The notes under the pieces were generated by a model. The model had not been told where the DNA came from, did not search any database, and was given only the letters and a program-made list of their open reading frames with translations. Made by a program: the position numbers and the translations under genes. Positions 1 to 10,138 of a DNA stretch of 64,000 nt are shown piece by piece (within the stretch, counting starts at the first letter, position 1; every line of letters starts with the position of its first letter). The stretch spans positions 77,839,256 through 77,903,255 of the forward strand of contig NC_088911.1 in the NCBI RefSeq assembly GCF_963576675.1. The letters run 5' to 3'. This DNA comes from Euphorbia lathyris (Eukaryota; Streptophyta; Magnoliopsida; Malpighiales; Euphorbiaceae).

Positions 1-2
1 AG

Positions 3-284
3 CACAGTACGGCACAAATCCAGCAGTATTCCGCTCTGCTAACTCGTGCTGTTGAACAAGGGAAGTTTTATGCAGCTGTCCCTCAACCCGTTGATGCTGG
101 CAAAAAGGGGGAGAAAAGCAAAGATAAACATCCAGCTGGAACTCAGCAAAAGAACCCACATCCTGGTTCCACTTCCACTTCGTCAGTTGTCCCCCCTAGC
201 ACTCAACCAAAGCCCCCTAGCACTCAACCTCAGCAACAAAACAAGACCAAGCCTAACCAAGTCTCCTTCAATATTAGGCGATAG
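3..284 (+). CDS. C-terminal end of the accessory (post-pol) ORF of element 0, partial
   Basis: An open frame enters from the left edge and stops with TAG at 282-284. I chose this frame because it aligns by eye with the C-terminus of the accessory ORF in the three minus-strand copies: a QQYSALLTRA-like segment matches LQRYSHFLSTA, followed by GKFY matching ETFLY and a GKKGEK segment matching GKTGEK. The tail is rich in Pro, Gln, Ser and Thr, with two copies of a PPSTQP motif, and ends in basic residues. No membrane segment is visible. Function is unknown. The frame is open in the visible part, so this copy could be less damaged than its relatives, but the rest is not in the window. Confidence 0.7.
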   Translation, partial: HSTAQIQQYSALLTRAVEQGKFYAAVPQPVDAGKKGEKSKDKHPAGTQQKNPHPGSTSTSSVVPPSTQPKPPSTQPQQQNKTKPNQVSFNIRR

Positions 285-788
285 ATTTTTTTTTTGTGTG
301 ATCTTGCTTACTTACTTATGTCATGTTGTGTGCTGAATATCAATATAAATGTATCTTCAATCAACCTTGTTAGTTAACTTTTCTTCGCTTTAATGCCTAT
401 CTGCTGTGTTGATCTAAACTCACAACTTGTCTCATAATGTCTTAATTGAACAAAGGATCTAAGGATTGACAAACATTGAATTAATCATATACTTAGCCAC
501 TGAGTAAAATTACTCAGCCTCAATTAACTCACTCAGCTAACTCCAATATTCGAACTTAATCTTCCGCTTAACCTTGTATCGAAACTGAGTGAAATAAGCT
601 TGGTCCAAGAACTGACCTAACTCTGGACACTGACTTTAGACTTACTTGATTAAACCTTAAAATGTTTAAAGTAAAACTAAGTCAGCGGCTCAACCCTTAC
701 GGGGGAGAATCTTAAGAAGTTAAGAATAGGTCAATCATCATGGGGGAGCTCAACACTGAGTTCCTTATTGAATATTTTTGCCAACATC

Positions 789-802
789 AAAATGGGGGAG
801 TT
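789..802 (+). other. Polypurine tract of element 0
   Basis: The AAAATGGGGGAGTT tract lies immediately before the LTR, where plus-strand DNA synthesis is primed. Two further TGGGGGAG-like tracts lie upstream at about 701-707 and 742-748. Confidence 0.8.
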
Positions 803-2138
803 TGTTGAAACACCTTTCCACATAATTTTGATTTGACAAAATTATTTATGTGAATGATAAAAATATTCCAACACATTAAATTTGAATGCTTTGATTTATT
901 CATACTAATGTGTTTGTTCAATGTTGAGTTATTTGATTTATAAGACATTAAGATAAATGGCCCAAAGGCCCAAAAGAGGAAGTCAAGACCAAGTCAACAG
1001 ATCAAAGCCTCACGACCCAAGAAGACTCAAAACGTCATCGTACTGAGTAAGGCGTTAGCCCAGCAACAAGAAGGATCGAGAAGCCTTCGACCAAATAGCT
1101 TCAAGACGAAGCTGCTGAGTTGAGCGACAAGGTTGTCAGGTCAGCGGCAGAACAGAATGAACTTGGAGACCAAGTATTTCTACTTTGGGTAAAGCTCAGA
1201 AGGCGCAGGAAGCTGTCTGGAAGACTTTGCCATTAATGTAGGAACATTCTGTTTCATCTGACAAAAAGCTGCTGAGCACTAGCAAAGACAGAAGATACAA
1301 GAATATGATTGGCCGAAGACGCTGAGCGCGTACTGAGTGAAAGCGACAAGAAGCCGTTTGACTCCAATGGTTATTTTGAGATTCGAAATCACCAGTGCTT
1401 AAAGTGTCACTATAAATAGGCCTCTCAAATGCTTCATTCAATGCAGATCTTCAATCAACTCGAAACGCTGACCAAATTCATACTTGAAGTTCTATGAGAA
1501 AAGCAAAGCAAATCTTACACCAATTCGAATCATTGTGTAAAATTCTAGAGTGATTTCATTCATCTAAAGTGTCTTAGCAATTGTTGTTTAGGACAAACAC
1601 TTATCATTTCTAGAAGAATAGAAAGGAGAAGCTGAGTACTCGGTTATAGTACTTAGCGGTAGTTATAGGAGTGAGTAGAGGAATAGAGGAAGGTACTCTT
1701 GTATACTCAGCTTCTGTTGTAAAAGGTTTCGTGCTCTACCTTTAAAGAGCTCAGTAGAGGATTCAAAAAGCTCGGAACGAGTTCCGGGGACTGGACGTAG
1801 GTGGAGAGGCCGAACCAGGATATGTCTGATGAGTAACATATTTCTAACCTTTAAACTCCTTTATATATATTGCTTGTTATAAAACTGACTAAGTAATGAA
1901 CTGACACTGAGTTGAGTGCACTAAGAAGCTGAGTTCAGGAATAGACTTAAGTGCTATCTCCTGACTCAAGGAAAGAAGTAGACTTAGTCACCAGTTGACT
2001 AAGCTTGTGTCTTAAAATACTTAGCGCCGCTGTGTAATCCTTTTCTCAAAGAAAAGAAGTCAGCCTTAACAGACAAAATTTTAAATAGTTCCTATCCCCC
2101 CCTTGGAACTAACCTTGTCATGTTATACGGGACCAACA
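803..2138 (+). repeat. 3' LTR of element 0
   Basis: This 1.34 kb LTR starts with TGTTGAAACACC and ends with GGGACCAACA, the same boundaries as the other family LTRs. It is dense in CTGAG and CTGAC pentamers. The end sits against a PIF/Harbinger coding fragment. Boundaries come from the purine tract on the left and the conserved terminus on the right. Confidence 0.88.
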
Positions 2139-2453
2139 CTACAAGCCCGCTTTGCAATTGTTTATGGACCAGCTAGGCTTTGGGACCAAAGTAAAATGCA
2201 TGATATTATGGAAGCTTGTATTATATTTGCATAACATGATTGTCGAAGATGAGCGGCACCTTTACTCTAGAAGTTATTCTGTAGAAGTATATGAGTCGGT
2301 ATTGAAGACCTTCGACAAGGACCCGCTCCTGATTTTGCAGCTTACCTCGCATGGGATTTATAGCTCCGCAATAGAGTCACTCATATGAATCTAAAACTCG
2401 ATCTAGTTAAACATATATGGCAACATTTCGGAGTCACCGACCTTAATGTATGA
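2139..2453 (+). pseudogene. C-terminal fragment of a PIF/Harbinger-type transposase (nuclease)
   Basis: Read directly from the LTR edge, the first frame gives RFAIVYGPARLW followed by a segment like DIMEACII. A one-base frameshift near 2220 then gives LHNMIVEDER. These are hallmarks of the C-terminal part of plant PIF/Harbinger (ALP1/HARBI1-like) DDE nucleases. After another loss of register the sequence reads LDLVKHIWQHFG and stops with TGA at 2451-2453, like the usual family ending. The 5' part is missing because element 0 is inserted here. I cannot tell whether it came from a transposon or a domesticated host gene. It is broken by the frameshift and cannot be functional. Confidence 0.8.
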
Positions 2454-2868
2454 TTCTCATAAAAATTATGTTATTTTATCGTATGTAACCCGTATATTAA
2501 TCAATTGATAAGATTTATTCCAAAAGTGTTTTTTCATTTAATAAATAATTAGTCACACAGTAGTTTTAATTTATTTCATAATAATTAATTATTTATTTAA
2601 TTTTATTAAAATAATAATACATATTGAATTAATTATTATCTTAGATTAATACTTTTTTGTATTAATAATTAGTATTGAATTAATTATATTGTTGGGTAAA
2701 AATTATTAATTGTATGTTAATTGAGTAAATATAAATTGTTTTATGACAAGTGGGGTCTACTAAAATTTGAAGTAATAATGTGTTTTAGTGATATGTAATT
2801 TTAGAGTGTTGTTTTTGATGAGGTGGAGGTCCAAAGTAATAAAGTTTATAACTTTGGACTAAGGATGC
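2454..2868. other. AT-rich spacer, no feature seen
   Basis: Very AT-rich sequence with short ATTAAT and TTATT repeats. I see no ORF, RNA gene or terminal repeat. It may contain the 3' non-coding end of the PIF/Harbinger element, but I found no TIR to prove that. Confidence 0.5.
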
Positions 2869-2873
2869 TCCAA

Positions 2874-4251
2874 TGATAAGCCCAAAATATACATGAATTA
2901 GCATGTATAAATGTATTAAAATTCATGTAAAATATATGTTAATTATTTATTTTGGAAAGATTTCACGTTGGTATTTGTTGTTTGTGTGCAAGGTGTTAAT
3001 TATTTGGAAAAATCCAAATAGGAGCAAAAATAGAGTAGAAATGAGTAAGAAATCAAGTTTTTAGTGAAAGCCGCGTACAAGAATCAAAAGCCGCGTCAGA
3101 GATTTGAAGCACATAACTAAAAGAGGAAGAAAATAGTTTCTGTCACTACAGAGATTCTGAAAATCTCTGTAGCGACATACGCAGCAACAAGCCTTGCGCG
3201 CTCCTTCCCTCCTTCCTTCCTCTTCCCTTTGTCGCTATAGAGATTCTTGAAATCTCTACAGAAACAACAAGCATTTAAGCACATTTAACACATTTATTTC
3301 GCCAAGCGACGCATCCTTTCATCCGGATAGAGGCAACTCTTCACCAACGAACACGTCTCTTCAGCACACCTCTTGGATAATTATAAATAGATGAAGAATT
3401 CAGGATTCAAAGTTGTTTAGTTATTGTTTTTAGTTACACAAATTAATCAATTGTGACTAAAACACAAATAGTTAGAGATACAATGTATAGATTTTATTAT
3501 TTACATTAGAGTTTCTTCGAAGTCGAGTTTATACTCTGTAGTTTGTTCGAAAGGTGCTATTTCGAGGATTCAGCGAGAAGAACCAGTATTGGGGCAGCCC
3601 ACGGTCTGACAACCCGGAACTCTTCCTAGTCAAATGCCAATCAAACTTCTTCTTCTCTGTTAACTTGTGATGTTTCAATTCAAACTAATAAATATCTTTT
3701 AATTCAATTCCATTTTCACTATTGTTTTATTTAAAGTTGGATCTAAAGATATTCTTCAAGTAATTCTAATTGGTGTTTTCATGCAAAAATATTTAGAAAG
3801 AAATTTGGTATTTTATCATGCAAACTTTGTTGATCATTTAAGCAAATTCGGATTTACATTTGGTCATTGCGGTAATTCGAATAATTAGGTTTAGATTTCG
3901 AATTTGATTAAAGGTTTTCAGTCTTAGGCCGAAAGGTAAAGATTGATTACAGTTCAATGCTTTTAAATTGAATCAATTGGTAATTTGTTATATCTTTTTA
4001 AATAAATGAAAGTTAAAGTTGTATTTTCGCTTAGTGTAAATAAGCCTTGAAATGAACTTTAATCTAAACATAATTTCTACAACCAAAATTAGAATTAGAA
4101 AATTTTTAAACCATTAACGATTTTCTATAAACCTTGAGATAACGAATTTAATCAAAACAGTAATTTTTAATTAAATTATCAGACGTTTCCTTGTGAGATC
4201 GATATTTTATTACTACAAGAAAAACCGTGTACTTATGGAATTCGCCCAACA
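2874..4251 (+). repeat. Solo LTR of a Ty3/gypsy-like (Tat/Ogre-type) element
   Basis: The block starts with TG (TGATAAGCCC) and ends with CA (GCCCAACA). It is bounded by near-identical 5-bp target duplications, TCCAA at 2869-2873 and TCTAA at 4252-4256. The 3' part, running from a TTCCTTGTGAGATCGATA segment to an ACCGTGTACTT segment, resembles the end of LTRs from Tat/Ogre-type Ty3/gypsy elements as I remember them. A TATA box (TATAAATA, 3382-3389) gives the plus orientation. There is no adjacent primer site, purine tract or coding region, so this is a solo LTR left by LTR-LTR recombination. The lineage name is an inference; the boundaries and TSD are seen directly. Confidence 0.72.
3141..3265. 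repeat. Two hairpin-forming inverted repeats inside the solo LTR
   Basis: An 11-bp arm CTACAGAGATT (3146-3156) is followed after 5 bp by its exact reverse complement (3162-3172). A second, similar hairpin has arms at 3235-3245 and 3251-3261. All four arms are versions of one motif, CTAYAGAGATT. They lie 120-240 bp upstream of the LTR TATA box. Confidence 0.75.
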
Positions 4252-4256
4252 TCTAA

Positions 4257-5487
4257 CTATGTTAATAACATACTAATTATTTTAGTAAATTTTTACTGAT
4301 TAATTTATAAGTGAAAAACACTTTTTCCATTTTGACAAATTATACATATACATAATTGATCATTTAACAGTTTAACATAACAATGTGTCAAGTTACAATA
4401 AATAGGGTAAGGGTCGATATTTGGATGCGTGAAAAGAAAATTTCATTATTTTGTATGGTAGCGACAAATTTACATGCAAATTTGCAACTTATGCCTAGAT
4501 AAATAAAACGCTTAATATATGATTTTTTCCTAGAAATTGTTAAAAAAAAATTGATTAGTCTTTTGAATTTTTAAAGTGTTTTGATAGCTTTTTCAATTTG
4601 GTTAAAATATCTACTTAACCCCTCAACTTGCTTAAAAGCTTATCAATTAGTCATCCGGTTATAAAGAATCGACATTTGGATATGTTAGAAGAAAAATTCA
4701 TTATTTTGTGCGATAGTGGCAAATTTATATTCACAGAAAATTTGCAACTTATGCCTAGATAAATAAAAGGCTTAATAATATGATTTTTTTCCTGAAAGTT
4801 GTAAAAAAAAACTTGATTGGTCTTTTAAAATTTTAAAGTGTTTTGATAGTTCTTTTAACTTGCTTAAATTTTACAGTTGAAAAAGTTAAATTTTTTTTAA
4901 TATGTTTTAATATATTCTGTGAATTATAACATTTCATGACGTGTGTAACACATCTTTTGTATGTAGTTTAATTTTTTTTAATCGAATGATTAATTGATTA
5001 TATTTAAATTGAGAGGCTATCGGAACATTTTAAACAAATTGCAAGTACAGTGTCAAAATATTTTGAAAGTTCAAAAGCTTTTTGTATAAGTTAACTTAAG
5101 GATGATATATTATGCCCTAAATAAATAAATAAAAAACTTAATTCATCGGCTCAACCTTGAATTTATATAAAAAGTTTGATTAACCTTTAAATTTATATGT
5201 ATCTCATTAGACTTTTTAAACTTGTTTAAATTGTTATGATTAACTCCTCAAATCTATAAAAATGCTATAAAAGTGTAAAAAAATAAAAAGTTAATTTGTT
5301 TTAAAGATTTAGATTCACAAATTAGTATTTTATTTTTTAAGTTTTGAATTTTTTACAGGTTTAGACAAATTTAAATGTAAATCACTTTAAACAAATTTAA
5401 ATAGTTTAATGGATTACTGTAAATAAATTCGAAAATCAGTATGTTATTTTAAATAGATATAAATGGTAAATAGATTATTTTAAATAA
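4257..5487. other. AT-rich intergenic DNA
   Basis: Apart from the tandem duplication there are only AT-rich, TTTAAA-containing degenerate repeats. No ORF above background, RNA gene or TIR was recognised. Confidence 0.5.
4405..4870. repeat. Diverged tandem duplication of about 250 bp in AT-rich spacer
   Basis: Two successive blocks (about 4405-4640 and 4658-4870) share order and long identical stretches, for example TGCAACTTATGCCTAGATAA near 4484 and 4744 and TTAAAGTGTTTTGATAG near 4572 and 4833. No coding potential is seen. Confidence 0.65.
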
Positions 5488-5495
5488 GTTAAAAG

Positions 5496-6284
5496 TAGGG
5501 ATGGCAACGAGTACTCTACCCTCGAGTACCCGATACTACCCGATCCTAATGGGACTACCCGTATCCTATATAAAAGGATATGGGATGGGTATGGGAACAA
5601 AACCATTACCCGTTAGGGTAATGGGACGAGTATGAGAAGACCCCCTAGGATACCCGGTACCCGTCATAAATTTTTTATATATTAAAATATATTATTATGT
5701 TTTAGATATAAGATGTGATATTTGAACACCAATCTTTTGTTCTTCGACCATTAAGGGGGTGTTTGGTAGCTGCTTTTCGACCTCCTGTTTGCCTTTTCAC
5801 TTTGAAAATGAGAGTTTAAGGTGTTTGGTTAGACACCTCCTGTTTGCCTTTTGTAGCCGAAAAGTAGCTTTTTATAAAAGCAGGGAATCCCTGCTTTTTG
5901 AAATAGCAACCTTTTCAAACAGCAAACAACAAACCGTAACAGGAAACAGCAAACAGCAACAGCAAACAACAGATAAAACAAACGGACCCTAAGTGATACC
6001 ACTAAGCTACTTTATTTTTATTGATTAAGGTTCAATTTGTTCAATTTTTAGATGGGTGATTTATTAAATTTATACTTTGTTAAATTTGTAATATTTTTTG
6101 TTTTATTTATTGATTCTTAACGGGTAAGGGTACCCACGGGTATCCGTGAATTAAATGGGACGGGTATGGGATGCAAAACATATACCCGTTAGGGTAATGG
6201 AAAGGGTACGGATAATTAAAAAATAAACGGGTAAGAGTTTGGGATTAACACTACCTACGGGTACCCTACCCGTTGCCATCCCTA
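5496..6284. mobile_element. hAT-type MITE upstream of SAHH
   Basis: The terminal inverted repeats are TAGGGATGGCAACG on the left and CGTTGCCATCCCTA on the right, exact reverse complements. The flanks are 8-bp target duplications with one mismatch, GTTAAAAG (5488-5495) and GGTAAAAG (6285-6292). An 8-bp TSD is characteristic of the hAT superfamily. The subterminal DNA is full of ACCCG and CGGGT repeats. It has no transposase coding and carries a second MITE. The right end lies 285 bp before the SAHH start codon, so it forms the distal part of that gene's upstream region. Confidence 0.85.
5755..5989. mobile_element. Tourist-like (PIF/Harbinger) MITE nested in the hAT MITE
   Basis: The element begins GGGGGTGTTTGGT and ends ACAAACGGACCC, imperfect inverted repeats of the GGG(T/G)(C/G)YGTTTGGT type. 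It is flanked on both sides by TAA (5752-5754 and 5990-5992), the 3-bp target site of PIF/Harbinger elements. The interior (235 bp) is an imperfect palindrome around AGCAGGGAATCCCTGCT and has AAACAGCAAACA repeats. It encodes no protein. Confidence 0.8.
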
Positions 6285-6493
6285 GGTAAAAGAGACTAAA
6301 AATACACATTATAAGTTTAGTCCCATTCCAACTTTTGGGATAAGTTTAGGGACTGTGTAGGTATTAACACTGAAAAGAATATATATAGTTGATGAGGAAC
6401 TGGTCTAATCATGATCCAATTAAATTATGACCACAAGGGTTCCGCATTAGCAGATCCGCCAACCGCAAAACAAAATGTGTCCATTTGAGTAAA

Positions 6494-6504
6494 CTATTTA
6501 TACA
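6494..6504 (+). promoter_or_regulatory. SAHH: Probable TATA box of SAHH
   Basis: CTATTTATACA lies about 70 bp before the ATG. A CT-rich leader (CTCCTTTCTCTCTATC) follows at the spacing expected of a plant core promoter. No other TATA-like sequence is better placed. Confidence 0.6.
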
Positions 6505-6569
6505 AATGAGTCCCTGACTGAGAGAGAGTGTGCTCCTTTCTCTCTATCTACATCTCATAACCTTTAACC

Positions 6570-8137
6570 ATGGCTTTGTTAGTGGAGAAAACTTCTTGCG
6601 GCCGCGAGTACAAGGTCAAGGACATGTCTCAGGCCGACTTTGGCCGTCTTGAGATTGAATTGGCCGAAGTTGAAATGCCCGGTCTTATGGCCTGCAGAAC
6701 CGAATACGGCCCTTCACAGCCTTTTAAGGGAGCCAGGATCACCGGTTCTCTCCACATGACTATTCAGACCGCCGTTCTTATCGAAGCACTTACCGCTTTG
6801 GGCGCCGAAGTCCGTTGGTGCTCTTGCAACATTTTCAGCACGCAAGACCATGCCGCAGCTGCCATTGCTCGTGATTCCGCCGCTGTTTTCGCCTGGAAAG
6901 GTGAGACTCTCCAGGAGTACTGGTGGTGCACTGAACGCGCTCTTGATTGGGGAACCGGAGGTGGTCCGGATCTGATTGTTGATGATGGTGGTGATGCTAC
7001 TCTTTTGATCCATGAGGGTGTTAAGGCTGAGGAGATCTATGCCAAGAGTGGAGAGTTTCCTGATCCTTCCTCCACTGATAATCCAGAGTTTCAGATTGTT
7101 TTGACTATTATTAGAGATGGATTGAAGTCTGATCCAAAGAAATATCATCAGATGAAGGATAGACTGGTAGGTGTTTCTGAGGAGACCACCACTGGTGTTA
7201 AGAGGTTGTATCAGATGCAAGCTAGTGGAACTTTGTTGTTCCCTGCTATTAATGTTAACGACTCTGTTACTAAGAGCAAGGTATTCTTTAAACCGATATT
7301 GATTGATGTTTGCCTGCAGATTTGATAATTCTCCTGTATGATAATTAAAAAGATCTTCTCTCTAATTGTTGTTGTAACTGTCAATTGCAGTTCGATAACT
7401 TGTATGGATGTCGTCACTCTCTACCCGATGGTCTGATGAGGGCTACGGATGTGATGATTGCTGGGAAGGTTTCAGTTGTTTTGGGTTATGGTGATGTTGG
7501 AAAGGGGTGTGCTGCTGCCTTGAAGCAAGCCGGATCTCGAGTGATTGTGACTGAGATTGATCCAATATGTGCCCTTCAGGCTCTTATGGAAGGTTTACAA
7601 GTTTTGAGACTTGAAGATGTTGTATCTGAGGCTGACATATTTGTGACCACCACTGGTAACAAGGATCTAATAATGGTTAGCGACATGAAGAAGATGAAGA
7701 GCAATGCGATTGTTTGCAACATTGGTCATTTTGACAATGAAATTGATATGCTTGGACTTGAGACGTACCCGGGTGTGAAGCGGATAACCATCAAGCCCCA
7801 GACAGACAGGTGGGTATTCCCAGATACCAAGTCAGGCATAATTGTGTTGGCTGAGGGACGTCTCATGAATTTGGGTTGTGCGACGGGTCACCCTAGCTTT
7901 GTGATGTCATGCTCTTTCACAAACCAGGTGATTGCACAGCTTGAGTTGTGGAATGAGAAGGCAAGCGGCAAATACGAGAAGAAGGTGTATGTTTTGCCAA
8001 AGAACCTTGATGAGAAGGTTGCTGCTCTCCATCTGGGAAAGCTTGGAGCTAGGCTCACCAAGCTATCCAAGGACCAGGCTGACTATATCAGCGTTCCTGT
8101 TGAGGGTCCTTACAAGCCTGCTCACTACAGGTACTGA
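6570..8137 (+). CDS. SAHH: Adenosylhomocysteinase (S-adenosyl-L-homocysteine hydrolase)
   Basis: It hydrolyses S-adenosylhomocysteine to adenosine and homocysteine using bound NAD, removing the inhibitor of methyltransferases in the cytosolic and nuclear methyl cycle. Exon 1 is 6570-7280 and exon 2 is 7391-8137, joined in phase 0 across a 110-bp GT-AG intron. The product is 485 residues, exactly the usual plant length, starting MALLVEKT and ending PYKPAHYRY. Visible family motifs are [39 protein letters not shown], the substrate and NAD motif TKSKFDN (cut by the intron between K237 and F238), the dinucleotide fold GYGDVGKG (269-276) and [11 protein letters not shown]. The plant-specific insertion around residues 150-190 is present. 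No damage is seen; this is the one clearly functional host gene here. The ATG context (ACCATGGC) is good. Confidence 0.97.
7281..7390 (+). other. SAHH: SAHH intron
   Basis: It begins GTATTC after SK-coding AGCAAG and ends TTGCAG before TTCGAT. It is AT-rich with in-frame stops, and removing it restores the conserved TKSKFDN motif. Confidence 0.95.
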
Positions 8138-8576
8138 ACTCAGTTTCACAAAACTATATAACTGGGTTGGGATTGCTATGTGGTAGAATTTTAGGCTTTT
8201 ATTAGGATTTTTGATTTGGTGGGGACAAGTAGGGAGGTAAAAAATGGATTGGTCTCTGATATGAGATTGAATAAGGCTTTGGATGGGGGGTTTTGTGGGA
8301 TGTGTATTGTTACTGCTGCAGCTGCTTATTGTTTTGTTCTCAACACCTTGGAACCAGTTTACAAGGAAATTGATGATAATTCATTTAATTCATTTCAATT
8401 AGTCCACTCAGCTTTTTTTTTTTTTTTTTTAGACATTTACACGATATCGTATAACTTAGATAAATTTACAACTAATGTATTTGACTTTTTTATTTTTATC
8501 AGTTATTTCATATAATAAGTTTATCAAAATTCCATATTTCTTATCTCTTTTATCAAGTATAACTGTAAGAATATTA
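8138..8576 (+). other. SAHH 3' untranslated region and downstream spacer
   Basis: T-rich sequence after the stop codon, with an AATAAG signal-like motif near 8269 and a run of about 20 T near 8411-8430. The transcript end cannot be fixed from sequence. An open stretch in this region is not a gene: it has no family similarity and starts inside the 3' UTR. Confidence 0.5.
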
Positions 8577-8822
8577 TTCACTCCGTTTCATATTACATGA
8601 CTTTTTAGAGAGTTGTATCGAAATTAAGGATATTAGAAAATATATATTGTTACCCTTATTTATTGATTCCAATATTTATTTATTCTATAATAAGTCCATT
8701 ATTCTAATTAATTTCCGTAAAGTTTAAAAAGATGACTTAACGTGTACTGATCATATAAAATGACATGTAATATGAAACAAAAAAGAATCTTTAGAAAGTC
8801 ATGTAATATGAAACGGATGTAG
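8577..8822. mobile_element. Stowaway-like MITE (Tc1/mariner type)
   Basis: The ends are TTCACTCCGTTTCATATTACATGAC and the reverse complement of a CTACATCCGTTTCATATTACATGAC-type sequence, a TIR of about 25 bp with three mismatches. The element is flanked by TA (8575-8576 and 8823-8824). Length (246 bp), AT content, the CTCCGTTTCA terminus and TA target fit Stowaway-like MITEs. It lies downstream of SAHH. Confidence 0.8.
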
Positions 8823-8824
8823 TA

Positions 8825-9781
8825 TTTATTAATTGTTTTCAATTTTACAGAATTTGTTTACTAATTTTATAATAACTCATTTCTAAATCCCATTGCTCCT
8901 TGACTTTTTCTTTACTTCTACTTCTCATCACAGAATATGGTCATTATCATTTTGCTGAGTATTGATTTAAGCCTAGATTTTTTCCATTTTTCAGAATCTG
9001 AATTTAATCCTTGAAAGAACTAAGAGTTGTCTTCTTTGCTGTATTAATTTTTTGTACTCGAAATTTTCTATTCTTATTTTCTTGGTTCCAAATTATTTCT
9101 TTTTGATTGTTGGTTTAATGTTTCTTTATTCATATTGTCCCTGTTTATTGAGATTCTATCGGATAAACAGTAGTTGGTAAAACTAGAATTGGTTATATTG
9201 CGATCTCAAAAGTTAGTATTTTACAAAATGAATTCCTATATAAAAGCTGGAGGGCTGGATGAACACAAAATTTCGTAAAACAAAATGAATTTCATATGCA
9301 AAGTAATCCCAAAACTAAGTAACCAGCTAAAAATTAATTAGATTGTTTGATATAGTTTATACAAAACACATGACAAAATTCAAACTCAAACTTAAGAATG
9401 CTTCAAACACCAAAAGATAGACAAAGCACAATAATTTTGTACTGAATTCGCCAAATCATAAAAACAAAATAGCAAATTTTACTAATCGTTTGGAAGATCA
9501 ACGAGCTTCATCTGAGTAATTAAGAAGTAATTTGATTTCATATTATTTGCAAAAAATTAATTTTTCATTTGCACTTCGAAACTTCTTAACTTGGATTCTG
9601 AAAATTTCAGATACTCATAGATATCATAATTTAATTACCGAGGAAAAGATCAACGTGTTTCCTAGTACAATAATCATATAGTACATTTAAACTTTCAAAA
9701 CTTGTAATCATATGTGTTAAAAATGTTAAGTTTGTGAATGTAAAATTCAAAATAAAGAAATCAAAGTAAAAATGTAATCTT
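8825..9781. other. AT-rich intergenic DNA, no feature seen
   Basis: No ORF, RNA gene or terminal repeat was recognised between the Stowaway-like MITE and the composite retrotransposon. Confidence 0.5.
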
Positions 9782-9786
9782 AAAAC

Positions 9787-10071
9787 TGTTGGTCCCTAGT
9801 AATTAGTTCCAAGGGGGGATAGGAACTAATGTAACTTTTTCGCTTTTAATTATGCTGACTTAATGTTATTTTAACAGTTTGTTAACTCAGCGTGTTGGTC
9901 AGCACGGCCGATTGATTAGTCAGACAGTTTTAGTTCTATGCTGACTAAGACTGCTTGACTTGAGAGTTGGGAATTGACTCTTGAGAGGTCAGCTTCCAAC
10001 TCAGCACTCAGATTTACTCAGTTTCAGTTTTAACAATTTATATGCTGAGTAAATATCACAAGCAACACATT

Positions 10072-10138
<67 letters not shown>

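Larger units (their letters stand above)
1..2138 (+). mobile_element. 3' end of a SIRE-type Ty1/copia retrotransposon (element 0)
   Basis: Only the last 2.1 kb is in the window: end of an accessory ORF, about 500 bp of non-coding 3' region (285-788), a polypurine tract and a complete 3' LTR. It belongs to the family of the three minus-strand copies further right. The evidence is the shared LTR ends (TGTTGAAACACC ... GGGACCAACA), the same purine tract before the LTR, and the same ORF at the 3' side. Its internal sequence is clearly more diverged than those copies are from each other, so it is another subfamily. The 5 bp after the LTR are CTACA; the partner target duplication lies outside the window. 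It is inserted in a PIF/Harbinger transposase coding fragment. Confidence 0.88.

Noticed and set aside
5759..5992. 77-codon ORF inside the Tourist-like MITE
   Set aside because: It coincides with the MITE palindrome and terminal repeats and has no protein similarity.
6714..7220. 168-codon ORF antisense to SAHH exon 1
   Set aside because: It is the reverse shadow of a highly conserved coding exon and matches no family.
8216..8515. 99-codon ORF after SAHH
   Set aside because: It lies in the SAHH 3' UTR and runs through a poly-T tract giving a Phe run; no family resemblance.
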